The position numbers and the translations under genes are program-made. The notes under the pieces are model-generated. The model had not been told where the DNA came from and made no database searches. It saw nothing but the letters and a program-made list of their open reading frames with translations. From Dipetalonema caudispina (Eukaryota > Nematoda > Chromadorea > Rhabditida > Onchocercidae), in the NCBI GenBank assembly GCA_013365325.1, contig JABVXV010000025.1, forward strand, positions 310,001-374,000: a DNA stretch of 64,000 bases. The letters run 5' to 3'. Within the stretch, counting starts at the first letter, position 1. Every line of letters starts with the position of its first letter. Of the stretch, positions 47,630 to 60,686 are shown piece by piece.

Positions 47630-49976
47630 TTAATTAGATGTTTCAATTACAGAAGAATTGCTCAATGTTGTTAATGAGTCAGTGGTCCTGATCGATACTG
47701 ATCCAAAATCTGATGCTACAGACTTATCTTCTTTTGCTAATTTTTCTGAATCACTTTCCACAGAAGGAATCACTGTTGAAGATTCGCCTTCATCACTCTC
47801 AAACTCTTCATCCTCGTAATTTAGCATTTCTTCACTCTGAAATATATCCGACATTATTCTACGACAATTTTTTAGAACTTGGAAAATTCATTACAGAAAT
47901 TGTGACTAATTCTAACTCATGTAAGCAAATAATTTATGCAAAATAGATAGAAATTATTGGCAATCGAAATGTTGAATGGTTTTAATGCCGCAGTTATTTA
48001 TGAGAGATACAGCAACCTCTGAATTCGCTATCCAAGTCATCTTATTCACTTCAATGTTGAATACACCAATATCTCTGAGTAATTCAGTGATTGCTTGCTG
48101 TAAATTCTCCTGGAAGTTTTTACTTATCAGTCAATTGATTTATTCAAATTTACACATACAAAGCGCTTATGTAATCTAATTTTTGAAGCTATTAATGTTC
48201 CTTCTTATTTCGTTAGAAAATATTAACAATTACTCAAAATTCCCAAAAAAATTATGTCAATTTTAACAGTCTTAAAAAAATGAAAGATACAATTTTTGAA
48301 AACATCAATATCAAGCACACCATTGTGAGGGTTGAATTTTTTACCACGTTTCTTGAAATACACTCTTGGATAACACTGAAATAAGTAGAAGCATTAGGCA
48401 TCTTTCTTTACAACACAATTGAGCAGTCTTAATAATACCTATTTTTACTACATTTTCAACTACTATTTGCAGAAATCGCTATAAGTTTGTCCATAGAAAG
48501 ATAATAACCATACCTATCCGTGTAAACGCCACACTGGATAATATCATCAAGAATTTCATTCTTAAACTGATCCAATTTCTCTTGTATTTCTTCGTCATCA
48601 TTACCATAAATGCAACTTGCTGTTTGAGGTGGAATTTTTGACTCAGATGAGTTAAACACTTTCTGCAAGTGCTATTATATAATTTCATTCTATAGTTAAA
48701 GTTTCATCAACAAGCCAAATCATAAATTGTTTGTATATCTTAATTGTTGGCATAACTTTACTCTCTTTGGAAATTTGATCAAAGTAACTGTTAAAGTAAA
48801 TATTAAATCTGAGATGTCGCATAATCTGAGATATTTCCATAGATTGTAATGAAAACATGAATACTTTATCTATTTTTTTTAATCAAGATATTATGGTAGT
48901 GAAAATGAAAATATTACTATAATGACAATCAAATTTAGTGATTTCATTGCTCTTAAGATATATTATTGTGATCGATCATTCATCGAAATTTTCGGAACAG
49001 AAAAAGAAGTACAATTACGTTCGACCATATAATGCTGTACAAAACAAAGTAAGAAAACCTAAAGTAGTGAAGTAAAAATTAATAAAAATCTTCAGTAAAC
49101 AAACCTTGTTTCGCTGTTGTACCGGTAACTGTAGTTGATTATTTCTGGTCTGTACAATTACTGATCGAACTGATCGATTGGTGTTCGGTAACGGTGTCTT
49201 GAAACTTGTTGGAGATACCGATGAATGTTTGTTGCTTGTGTTCTGCTTTGTAAACAAATAAGGACGGCTTTGCTCCGAAAGTTTACTCCGTAGTCGATTT
49301 TGACAACTCTGAGCTTCACTTATTGAGCTGGGATTAAGCTGTTTCACCACATCAATTTAAAAATCTGCCCTAAAGTTCTCTCATTTTTAAAATTACGTTA
49401 TCGATTTGAATTAACATTATCCATTTCAAAGTTGTAAATGAATTGGTTGAGATTGATAGACCAATTCACGCTAAACCGATCCAGAATTTCGAATTCCTTA
49501 TAACGGATTTCAACTTTATTAAAAAGAAAAGGAAACACTGGATTTGGGCGTACCATCAGGAAAAAATTTTAAAAGCTATATTATAAAATTACCTTATTAC
49601 CAGTTTGTCTTTTAAAATCTGCCGACTGCGATCTCCTTTGTGCAAATGGTATGTAGTGATAACCTAAAGTAATATATATGTACTTAATTCAATATTTCAT
49701 TTGCTGCATAATATATGCCATACAAAAAGCCATCTAAAATTTCTAAAATATTGATATTTTCAGGAATTTAAAAATTTTTTCTAACTTCAATTTATAAAAA
49801 TTTTACTGCGAGATTATAGCTGTAACAAGCAAATACAATTAATGTTGTAATGAGATAGGCTTTAAGTACAATAACTTGCAAGTATTAAGTTCATTTTATA
49901 ACCTACTTTTAGGACTGCAGTAGAATGATTTCGGTGTTGAGGAGTCTATTCGAGGACGTTGACTGTTATTATTCAT
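47630..49976 (-). CDS. SPATA7-like protein (ciliary connecting-zone family)
   Basis: Seven minus exons, 49907-49976, 49593-49663, 49105-49338, 48514-48662, 48345-48375, 48017-48109 and 47630-47836, join in phase to 284 residues. The only family I can match is SPATA7. The segment SYHYIPFAQRRSQSADFKR parallels the YRYYTPAKRKK region. The block FKNEILDDIIQCGVYTDSVI, then QECISRNVENLQ and LLRDIGVFNIE, parallels the conserved FIEDVTDEILKLGLFSNRFL region followed by the ERHI helix. Order and spacing agree. SPATA7 works at the photoreceptor and ciliary transition zone with RPGRIP1; a nematode copy would act in ciliated sensory neurons. The C-terminal 68 residues are acidic and disordered. Open frame continues above the chosen ATG and may join exons up to 51 kb. 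Confidence 0.5.
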
Positions 49977-50170
49977 ATCGAGAACATATGTATCTTTACA
50001 GAAGCAACTTTGAAGCAGTTGCAATCTTACCTATTGCATGTTGCAAATATTGCGAACAGCAAGATCATAATATTTTGTTGAAAAGGGAAAGCAAAATAGA
50101 AAGAAATATAGCATGAGGAGATTGTGATAAATGAACAGTGCAACCAACATTTTGCAAATTATTTCGTTAC

Positions 50171-51020
50171 CTTGGATACGAGAGAATGACACGCAATTAA
50201 CATTATATCGGGAAATAATATATAAATTACGCTTAGCATTGAATCGCATTCTGTAATAACATAAATCGCATCAATTGAAAATTTTCTAAAGAAATATCTG
50301 AAACAAGTTAATTCTCAAACTTTTTGAAAATTAATGAGCAAATGCTGAAATGATTCGTCAAAAAATTTTGAAAATTTATTCGGAAAAGGATTTCGTTAAA
50401 CGTACAAATATCATTTCAAGCATTAGTAAAGTTATGATACCAATAGAACAGATCAAATAATATAATTAGAAAAATTATAAAAAATGGATATCATCAACTA
50501 GATTTTGTAACAGCAAGTCTAGTATCAAGTCGATAATTAAAGAAAAAAGTTTTACTATATTAATTCCACTGAGAGTGTGTTGAATGAATTAATAAGTTCA
50601 ATACGGGAAGGATCTTTTCGAATTATTTAGACAATTAACTGTCAACTTCACTCATCTTCAAAAATTAACATTACAATGGTTGTTTCAACAGCAAAAAAAA
50701 AGGAAATCAGAATTTTTACAGAACTAAACATAGGATGAATTTTTGACTTCACAAATTCCAATTGTAATCATCGAATTTTATAATTTCAATCATTCAGTAT
50801 TCGGTTATTTTGGGTGAATGAAAAGTTGAATAATTAAATAGTTGTAATTTCAGTTCCTCAATACAAACTGGGAATCGAAATCCTTGCCTTGGCTATTTCG
50901 CACTTTCCCAATTCATTCAATCTCAAAATAATCATTTCAACTGGATCGTCTACAGAGATACCGTAATTTAACCTTTCCAATTGTTGTATAAATGCTTCCC
51001 AATTTAGGATTTCATTTTAT
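50171..51020 (-). other. Possible upstream exons of the SPATA7-like gene or of a separate gene
   Basis: Two exon-like segments lie on the minus strand. One (50869 to about 51010) reads LERLNYGISVDDPVEMIILR then LNELGKCEIAKARISIP, very protein-like, and ends at CCCA^GTTTGT in phase 1. The next (50171-50250) follows an excellent acceptor (TTATGTTATTACAG) and ends CCAAG^GTAACG. In the matching phase it reads KCDSMLSVIYILFPDIM. The frame could continue after CAATAG^GTAAGATT at about 50033 into the exon called as first of the SPATA7-like gene. No start was found for this extension. Confidence 0.3.
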
Positions 51021-51230
51021 TTATAGTGCAAATTGCTTGAAATCCTTTACATATGGCCGCAAAATTTCATGATAAAACAACAAAGAAAAAATTTATGCGT
51101 CATTTTTTTGCCTTAAATTTGTCAGAATCGGTGGATCATTCCTGTAACTGTAAGTCATTTAGGAAAATTCTACAGATTAGCTCAGCTCTTCTTTTTTTTT
51201 TTTGATCTACTATGAATAATTAATAAAGCA

Positions 51231-51242
51231 ACTTAGGGGTTG
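51231..51242 (+). promoter_or_regulatory. Probable trans-splice acceptor of the first VDEhD-module gene
   Basis: ACTTAG ends at 51236, six bases before the ATG at 51243, preceded about 40 bases upstream by a T run. Confidence 0.45.
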
Positions 51243-52502
51243 ATGGCGGACTTGGCAGAAGCGGTCCTTCGGGGTGACATTTTGGTTGACGAGATTGATG
51301 TCATTGAAGCAGTCGAGAAAGGACGGCTCAGTGCAAGTGATGGTGCTCGATTTAGCGCTGTTTTGGAGGAGTATTCTAAGTTACACAGAAGTACGGACTT
51401 ATACCTTTCTAATTCTGTGTTCCTAAATTAAATTGTTGAAGAAGCTTAGTTTCAGGATTTATTTAAGCTTGAGGTTAATCTTCTACATTGTGACTTAATA
51501 GTTCTTTTCTTTGTTATTTAATCAATATCACAACATTTTATCATCATGCATTAGAATATCAAAACAGTCCCGACATTTGCGTTTCCTGGTATACTTTCTT
51601 GAAGAAGATCTTTGGTATAATCAATCATCCTTAATTCACTCCCTAGTTAAGCTCTCAATCAAATGCTATAAATAAGTGATAATTAACAAATGTTTTCTAG
51701 TGAACATTAACGCAATAAGCTAAAACTCAGAAGTTCATTTATTCCTGATCTTGAAGTCATAATTACAATGAAAAGGATTGCTTCAATTGAAATCATTTGA
51801 ATAGTGGCTACCATCGTGACAGCGTTAAAACAGAATAGTGAGATTTTTTTAGGAAAAACAAATTTTTTAACCCCTTCTTTGGCCTCAGAAATTGTTTCGC
51901 GATATGCCTGAAGCAATCTAGGAAATTCCGAAATATAATTCAGATTTTTGAGAAAACTAAACCCAAACTTCACAATTAGAACCTCCGAACTCGAATAATG
52001 GAGAATGTTTGGGATCGACACAAGACACATCACCTAAACCAACCAAGTGGGATGAAGTATTAGTAGATGAGGTAGATTTCATCGAAGCACTTAAAATTGG
52101 ACGAATTAGCAAGGACGACTGTCATATAGCATCTATTAACAAAGGTATGTTACTACTGTATAATTTATGAAAATCTTTTAATTCCGCCTTCTCAAATGAT
52201 CAATTAGCAACAGCGAACAAAATTGGGTTTTTCTTTTGCAAATCCTTCTAAAATTTAAATGGTTGACGAGCATCCTTCCTTCGCAGTTAATTAGAACATA
52301 ATAAAATGGTAGAATAGCAAAACACAATTCATAATCATTTTAATTTAAATGTTCTGGAGCAATTCCGAAACAAATAATTGCAGAAATCCTTGAAGATTCG
52401 TCTGGCGATATTGAAGAAGCAAAAATAAGTTTTCATGACGATATCCTGACGGATGACGGGAAAATGTCCGACGAATCATCATCTATTGATATTCTCATTT
52501 AA
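51243..52502 (+). CDS. VDEhD-module protein 1, 143 residues, unrecognised family
   Basis: Exons 51243-51390, 51980-52144 and 52384-52502 join in phase 1 at both junctions. The N-terminal block reads MADLAEAVLRGDILVDEIDV then IEAVEKGRLSASDGARFS. Exon two carries a second, related unit, WDEVLVDEVDFIEALKIGRI (residues 73-92). The last exon is an acidic, Ser/Asp-rich tail ending SSSIDILI. There is no signal peptide or membrane segment, so it is probably cytosolic or nuclear. The gene at 54600-56031 on the opposite strand is a clear paralogue with the same block order and intron phases. I do not recognise the family; the motif is given under findings. The 589-base first intron could hide another module exon, but I saw none. 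Confidence 0.75.
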
Positions 52503-54599
52503 TGAGCGAAATGTAAACTGTAATACCAACCTATAAATACCTGAAATCGATGAATTAACCCAACTGAAGCATATTTCAGACTAATATCCTCTTGTCATGA
52601 ACAATGTTACCACTGCCTGAAGAAACTCTGCCAACACAGTTTTCAAATGTTTCCTAATCTTTATTTTCGTTCAGGAGTAAATATAATGCTAAGTGGTTTA
52701 GAGCGCATTTCGCATTTCCTCAATGATGACTTAAGAAATTGCGAATCATTTTCATCACAATAATCCAATCCCATCCTCGGTAACTTAATTTATGGAGCAA
52801 CAAAATTAGTCATTTGAATCCAGATATGTGCTACAACTTAATCAAATTCAACTTTATTTTGGAAAAGAAATTCCTACAAAGACAAATGATGTATAAATTA
52901 AGCGTCTGGAGATGGTTAAAACATCACTGATTCTAATGGAGTGTGATCGTTTGCCGTTAATTAGCCTTCTTGACCTAAAATTAATCATACATACTTCAAA
53001 ATATGAAATGCTTAATGCAAGAGCACACAAAAGTAAAGAAGATCGTAGACAGCAATAACAAATGCCAATACGGTTGAGGATAAATTTACGTACTGATTAA
53101 GCGCACAACAGGTTATTAGTATGCTACGTCTTCTATATATGCAAGATCAAATGGCTGTTTTCATAAAGCAAAGCAGACTATTAAAAATCTGAAGATGAAC
53201 GAATCCCCGCCATAACCAGAACTTTTGTTATAAGCAAAATACAGATAAAGAAGTTTGAATGTTCAACTAGGCAAAATTATGCGAACTTTCAACATGAGAA
53301 AAAATAGATAACAAGCACATCGTGTAACAACCGCAGTACGCATAGCCACTTTACTATGTCAAAGATAACCCTTTCATCAGTAAAAATTTTCAAGGAAAGA
53401 TTCCAATAAAAAAATAGAACTTCAACCACAGTTTACCAAAAAATAGAAATTCATCCCAAAAATCTTTCTGCAACAAATACAAATCAATCCTATAATCCTC
53501 CTGACCAAAAATCCCCTTTAGAAAAATTCTTTTTTTTCAGAAGTTTTGAGAATACTGTGACATATACCAGTACAGAATGCGCATTTCTTTATAATGATTT
53601 CTAGTTAAAAACTTCACCTAGGGAAAAATTATCAAAAACAGTAACAACTGTAAAGCGAATGAACTGAAAGATAGCAAGTTACGAAAGTTCAGGAAAATTC
53701 AGGCAATTAAACTGAATTACGCAGCAGTTGAGCTGAAAGACATTTCCTGATGGTCATGAAAACAATTACTACACTAAATAACGAGTAAATAGATGATTAA
53801 GTCATTCTGAGCCGTGCTAACTTGCAATAATGTGTAAAAAGTACCAATTATTTATAGAGACAAAATGAATGTTGCTTTAGTCCTTCATTACAACTATCTA
53901 GTATTTTTTACTCACTGATTTGCTTAATAACTAATTAATTTGAATCATTTGAAGAGCCATAAACAGTATGTAGTGATATACGACATACTTGAGAAATGGG
54001 GGCACCACTTACTACAACGTTTTCGCAACAGTAAGTCATGTATATCAACATCACTTTCTAATGCAACATTCAATAAAGAATCCTTTACTGATCAGCCACT
54101 ATACTTACGCTACTTCTCAACCTTGATTTTCGACTCACCTAGCTGTATAGTATCTTCTATCGCAAAATACCATGCAACTGAAGGTAATTAACATGGAAGC
54201 AGAACTCTCAGCAACCAAATATTATCCAACAGCGCTCAACACAACACTCCAAAAAGATCAGGCAGACGAACAAAATGTGAAGCAAAGGATTACTTAAAAA
54301 ACATTGATAAACTTTAGAATGGAACGAAGGAGCAGCAATGGGACAAACATACGTTGAGCTTTAAACTGGATAAAATAGAATGTCAACCTCATCACATAAT
54401 AACATCACACTTAAAATAAAAAATAAAAACTAAAATTAGGTTTTCACACCCATCAAGAAAACATGAACAAGTCAAACATGATCAAAATTCTTATATATGG
54501 CTAATGTCCACGAGAAAATAAGAACAACAACAGATTAAGCGAACAACAAACCTAGTTATAAAAAGAAAAATTATAATAAAAATAAGGCACTTGATGGAA
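52503..54599. other. Intergenic between convergent paralogues
   Basis: A 2.1 kb AT-rich gap lies between the two tail-to-tail VDEhD genes. An 83-codon frame at 53940-54191 has no splice or motif support. No inverted copy of flanking non-coding sequence was noticed, so the duplication is not recent. Confidence 0.4.
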
Positions 54600-56031
54600 T
54601 TACTGCTTGCCTCTACCTGGACGGCCAGTACCAATCGTCCTGCCAATTTCAAACGATGATTCCACACTCACTCCTGATTCCGCTCTTTGAACTACATCAT
54701 TGTTCCTCTCGGATCTCCCAGTTCCATTTCCTGTTTAAAAAAAGTGGTTAACTACATCACAAAGAATCAATTAAACCAGCAATCGAGCAGTAATGTGCGA
54801 GGATCCAGCTAATAAGTGACAACATGGTCTATATTCTGAAAGAACTTGTTCGCATTACGAAGACTTTGCAAATTTAAATTAACATCTAAGGTTCAAATAC
54901 AGCTGAAATCTCAAAGCATCATCTTTACTTATCTCGATTGATGCTAAAATTGAGACAAAGAAAAATACCTCGATGCATATAACTGAGACGACATTCACTG
55001 CGGTTAACAATCCTGGATCCCTGTTCGACAGCATGAAGAATGTCAACTTCATCAACCAAAACTCTATTCCAACTATTTTCATCATGTGAAATATCACCAA
55101 ACTCTTCGACATCATCTACCACACGATGAGGAATCCAAGTATCACCTACGAATATCAAAATAAAATTTAATTTCCAGTGCCTGAATTCAGTTCAGTTTTC
55201 AAATGAAGTTGAGGTGAAAGATGAAAAGATAAGCATTACAATACTGCAAATAATTCCGCTCACACTGTAGAATATTGAAATTACTTATATTAGGACGAAT
55301 TATTTAAAAAAAAAGAAAAATACTGCCACTCAAAACTCTTTTACTGTCAATAACAATCTCTTTTCAAAAACTAACCGCTGCTTCGGCATCCCATGATGTG
55401 TAAATCATTCCTATTGATACGACCTCGTTCAACAGCATGAACGAAATCAATTTCATCCACTAACACATTATTCCATGTATATTCGTCATCGCTTCCTGCA
55501 GCTCCATTTGCATCCCCTAGCTCAATACCATCTAAATTCGGTAGTGGATCTAAAAGAGACAATTTAAAACACATGTTAATAATAACCAAATACCATTGAA
55601 TATGAAACGCAGGTACGACTGCCTGCAAATCTTCATATTTACTGCTTTTTTAGTTACTCCAAAAAGTTTTATAGCAAGATCAATGTTTAATGCTTGTAAT
55701 TCTTTCCCTTCAGTAAACGAGCTATATCCATCGACTTTCAGCTGTTCCTCATAAACTCATGCATATGGTACACTAATAAAATGATGCCAAACCAATAAGC
55801 AACAAAAATCTACTTCACGAAATTCTTTGATTAAAAAAAAAAATAACCTGTATGATTAATTACAGAGCCATTCCCTCCACTCTGTCGTCGAGAATGTTCA
55901 ATAACCAATGGACTAAATCGAGCGGTTTCAATCTCACTCAATTTTCCAGAATTCACAGCATTCAGGGCATCTACTTCGTCGACAATAATGTCGCCACGGC
56001 TTACAGCTTCTGCCATATCAATCAAAGGCAT
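54600..56031 (-). CDS. VDEhD-module protein 2, 221 residues, unrecognised family
   Basis: Minus exons 55848-56031, 55376-55549, 54969-55145 and 54600-54730 all join in phase 1. The N-terminal block MPLIDMAEAVSRGDIIVDEV, followed by the ARFSPLVIEHS segment, matches the start of the gene at 51243. Two further single-exon units follow: WNNVLVDEIDFVHAVERGRI (residues 87-106) and WNRVLVDEVDILHAVEQG (145-162). The C-terminus is different: a Ser/Gly/Arg-rich tail ending TGRPGRGKQ, an RG-type segment often seen in RNA-associated proteins (an inference only). No signal or membrane segment. Because each unit lies on its own phase-1/1 exon, the extra copy is best explained by exon duplication. Confidence 0.75.
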
Positions 56032-57820
56032 CTTGTACAATTATCCTTTCTTAATCTTTAAGGCGAATCATCCAATATATTTTAATTTGCAAAAGAAATT
56101 GAAGAAACGCATTGGAGGCGCAGGAGATTTTGAAAACGGAAATAGGAGAGTGCAAGAGGACGTGTTATAGTCATCAAAAACACTAAAAAATTTATTCAGG
56201 ACGCAATCCATTAATATAGGAATTTAATCTTATCGTACAATCATAAGTTCCTTCAATTATCCACGAATGAATGCCTTTCAATTAAAACAACTTAACAGTA
56301 GCAAATTGCATTACATATCAAATGCAGATGGCAGATGCTCTTTCAACATATGACTGAATAAAAAAAAGAGCTCAGAAGTATGACAGTTCCACTGAGAGAG
56401 TGAAGAGGAATTATCTCACTTCCTCTACTCTTCGAAAATCTCCCTTGAGAAAAAAAAAAAAAAAACCCATTTATTTTGCCTTCCCTGCCTTCTATCTTCG
56501 ATGCCATCCCATCGAAACAGTACGACTAACCAAGTATCCTTACACGCACTACGACAACGCTCAATTATACAAAAACTACAAGAAATTTAACGCGGCCCAA
56601 CGATGACTTCTTTTTCACTCACTGTTGATAATTCCTTCCAACCACAGAAAATAATCTTTCAAAATTAGGAGAAAACTCGAACAATGCCAAGTCAGGAATA
56701 AAGTATCGAAAGCCAGTCTTTGTTCACATCTTTCTTTTATTCCAAAATATTTCTACTAAAGTGAAAATTACCCTTACATCCACGCATATTTCTCTTTACA
56801 TTGAAATATCTCGGACTTTTATAAAATCTATTAAAGACTACATAAACGGCTCGAAATATTCGACATCTAGCAATCAGTAAAATTATTTCGTAAAGTAACA
56901 GTCGAAGTTTGATTAATGGAGGAGAAATTATCCTACCTAAAGGTGATTGAGAAATGAAGTTTAAACTTGAAAATATAATTAAACACCTAGATGAAAATTT
57001 AAGTTTAAAACCACACGAAAAAAACCAACCAAGAAAAATTAGATAAATGATTATATGATCAATAAAAAATATACAACAGGAAATCACAGAATTTTTTGTA
57101 AAAACAAATGTGAATCAATAATTTGATTAGCTGATAGGTGTGACAGATGGTTTGGGGACGTCAAAGGGTATGTGCATTGAGAATATGATACAGTGCACAG
57201 CTGTATCCATACGGCACAGTTATATTCAGCATATCAAGATTGAATCGGAAGATGGTAAGCACGCATTGTTGACGATGCAAAGTTGGTTTAACATATTTTA
57301 CACCATAAAACCCTGCTTCTGCTTTCTTTTTGTTAGTTTGGCACGCACTAATCAACAAATAGCAACATTACTATGAATAATGTTATAATGATAGTAGCTT
57401 GAGAAATTAGAAATAGGGATCATCTAAGAGCATAGCTAAGTTCCGTAAACAAAAAATAGTTTTAATTACAAGAGCCTAAGGTGCCCTTGTTGAAAGAAAA
57501 GCGTTATTAATCAGTTTCTGATATGTAAAAACAAGAAGCTTTGATAAAAACAGAGCAATAAATGGAAATAAAAATAAAACAATTCGATGTCTTCTGACGG
57601 ATAGTTTTAAAAGAATTAAACTGATCCTAAAACGCTCGAAAACGTTCAAATAGCAGACAGCTATCCAATCGAAAATCTTACACGGCTAATAAATCAACTT
57701 TATTACGAAATTCTCCGGTAACTTGTCAAATCAGCCACTCATTTATTCAATAAAGTGGACTGCCATGAAAATTGTGATCTTTGAGGAATTTGGAAGTTAA
57801 ATTTGAGAGAAGAAAGAAAA
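56032..57820. other. Intergenic between tsen-2 and VDEhD gene 2
   Basis: Both neighbours are on the minus strand, 1.8 kb apart. TTTATT at 57742-57747 (AATAAA on the minus strand) is the likely tsen-2 polyadenylation signal, about 75 bases past its stop. An A run lies at about 56449-56465. No coding exon seen. Confidence 0.45.
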
Positions 57821-60655
57821 TCACCGATCGTCAGATGTCTTCCAAGTGAGGGCGGTAGCATGTATAATAGAAATGCAGTGGATGGAATCGATGCTCTGGA
57901 TATTACAATCCTCAGGAATAACCACGGTCACCTCTATCAATGTCTTCTTCATACTATTCAATTCTCTGTTAAGCGCGATAAAGGATGATACGTCACGTCT
58001 ATTTCCTATAGAAACAATGCGAACCGCCGCACTGCTGTGATAATATTCCGGCCCATCACGATAAAGCATGAAATCCACCCCGCAATGAAGGCCAGGTCGC
58101 ACAACCCATCCATGACATCTAAAATACCGGTAAGTTGCATAACGTCTCACAAAGCGAATTCCATAACGATCATAAAATGCCTTCCAGACAACATCCGGTC
58201 TACATTCCTGCCCATTATCAGCAAATATTTGCAAGACTCCAACTTCCGCACTGAGGTACATCGCTTCCTCCATACCCAAACGAAGTGAATTATCTGTTGG
58301 CCATAACCTTTTCCAAGTTTTAGCTGATCTGAAATATCCCAATTGTACTTTCTAAACATCCAAACAGTGTATAATCATAAAAAATTTTTCCACTCAAAAA
58401 AGCACATATTGAAAAAGTCGTTTTTTACAATAGCGCATTTGAAATAATGGAGAGCGATGATCGTTAACGATAACATCATCATCAGTTGTAGGAAGGAAAC
58501 GAAATATAAAGAAAGTATTTCGAAAAAAGTTTCTAACTGTTACAGAAATACTCCAAAAGACTTCAACTTCAGACCAAAGCAGAAGTCAACAGGGAAAAGC
58601 ACTCAGAAAGCACGAATCCTTTCATGATGATTACACACAACACTTACCTTTGTATTCCCTTCAAGTCAACCAGAGTGGAAAATAGAAGTTAGTATTATAT
58701 CTAAATGTTCTCGAGACAGTAAGTGCATCACAGTTGTTTCTAAACTTGCATTAACATGAGGAGTGGATGGAAGATACCTCTGAATAAGAAATGATGTATA
58801 CAAATGAGTAGACAAAAAAATTTAAGTACCAAATGTCCGACTCTATCTTTCAAAGACCATATGCTAGAAATCATTTCTTAAATCAAAAAAGACGGTATCA
58901 ATTTGGTGGCCATCTATTGAAAATGCTTCCTATGATGTCTTCTGACTAATAATTCTTCTGGCCTACGTAAAAACAAATTGAGAACGGAGCCATTATTTTT
59001 ATTCCGTGTCAAAGTCCAAAAAACACTAATATAAAGTTAGGGAAATGAATCGATTAGGGATGTGACGTATCAGAGAGATAGATGGTCCCGAATTTCCACG
59101 GCTGTGCTATGCTTTGATTGACAATACTCAATAAATTTCAAATGAAGTGTCGAATTGTAATAACATGAATGTTAAATAGCTGTTAAAATTCCCTTCTCTG
59201 ATAAAACAAAAAAACAAAAAAAAAAAAAATCTTGATTTCTATCAAGCAACTATCAAGTATCACAATAATCATTCTATTTCTGTTGTTTTTTATCATTAAA
59301 ACAACCATCGAAAATAAATATAAAGAAGTAATTTTACTACAAAGACACATAGATCAACTGATTCAATGTCATGTATAAAGAAGTCGGAAAACTCCTCTTC
59401 ATAACACCAAATAACTACTTGAAAACATTCTGTATGAAAGTGAAGAAAAAACAATGTATTAAATGAAAAGCAATATCTTCTTGCGAATGTCCATCACTGG
59501 AAAGAAATTTATGAACAATGCTGAGAAGTATGAAAAAACTTATGTTCAGTGTTTCCAAAGAGTAAAACAATCTTATTTCCAGTTGTATCATTCATCACTC
59601 TGTGAGCAAAACGCCGTGAATTAACTAACGACTTACAGTGACTGCCTCGTGTAGGCATGAAATTGCACTCTATTGCAGAACAAAGATGAAAAGTGGAAAT
59701 ACATTAAAACCACTAGGAATAAGTCGAGTATATAAGAGGGAAATATGCAATACCATAACGAATCTTGAAAATGAAAGAAACATGAAACTGATGAATAAAA
59801 TTTATTAAAAAATAAACTTGTCTAGTCTAAAAAACTGTGTGATACACTGTTCTGCTGGTTTAAATTCAGCAAAATTTCCACTGCGTTGAATAAAATCATC
59901 ATTCCCATCATCAACTTACCTTACAGTTTGAGCATTATCAGCACTTTCAAAACCCTTTGATCACTTGAGTGAATGAATGATGAGTAATGGTCTAAATTTG
60001 AAATAAATGAAAACTTGGTTAAATACGCCTCCTAAATTAGTCTCGCCTTTTGCCTAGGTTCATTTCGAATTTCCTAACATTTGGATAATATACGAGTTCA
60101 CTTAGAACTTGCAAAATGATAATATTTAAATAATATATATGATATAAATCAGACTAAACCGTAGCAAACGAATAAGAAAATCGAAGTAAGCAAGGAAATA
60201 CAACTGTGTACAACGACGACTTTGATAAGACAAGAAGGCTGAGTGATGATATTAGAGGGCACATATCCCATCTTTCTTCTATAAACTTAGCCTATTTCAA
60301 TTTTCACATATTAAATATGTACATACACATAACAGTTTGTACTAAATATTACCAAAAATTGCGGACTTAAATCCCGCATAAAAATCCGTTTTCTTTTTTA
60401 AATTAAATTCCATTCCCAGTAAGAAATCACATAAAAATAATTTCAATTAAATCCTTCACCGATCCAAGAGGATTGAATCATCTCATAAAGCAATTTTAAA
60501 CAGGAGCACAATATATTGTCTGCGTCCAATTCCATCTTTTCACCATCAACAAATTCACAGAGAGGGAGAGAGACAAAAAAAAAAGCTTAAATGTATTATC
60601 GATATGGATATTAAAGAATATAATCGGTGATAGTAATGCTAATTTGTTAGAAATC

Positions 60656-60686
<31 letters not shown>

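Noticed and set aside
53940..54191. 83-codon frame between the convergent paralogues
   Set aside because: No VDEhD unit, no splice sites, Ser-rich by composition.
58147..58359. Minus-strand frame MFRKYNWDISDQLKLGKGYG
   Set aside because: Out of frame with the TSEN2 nuclease domain in the same exon.
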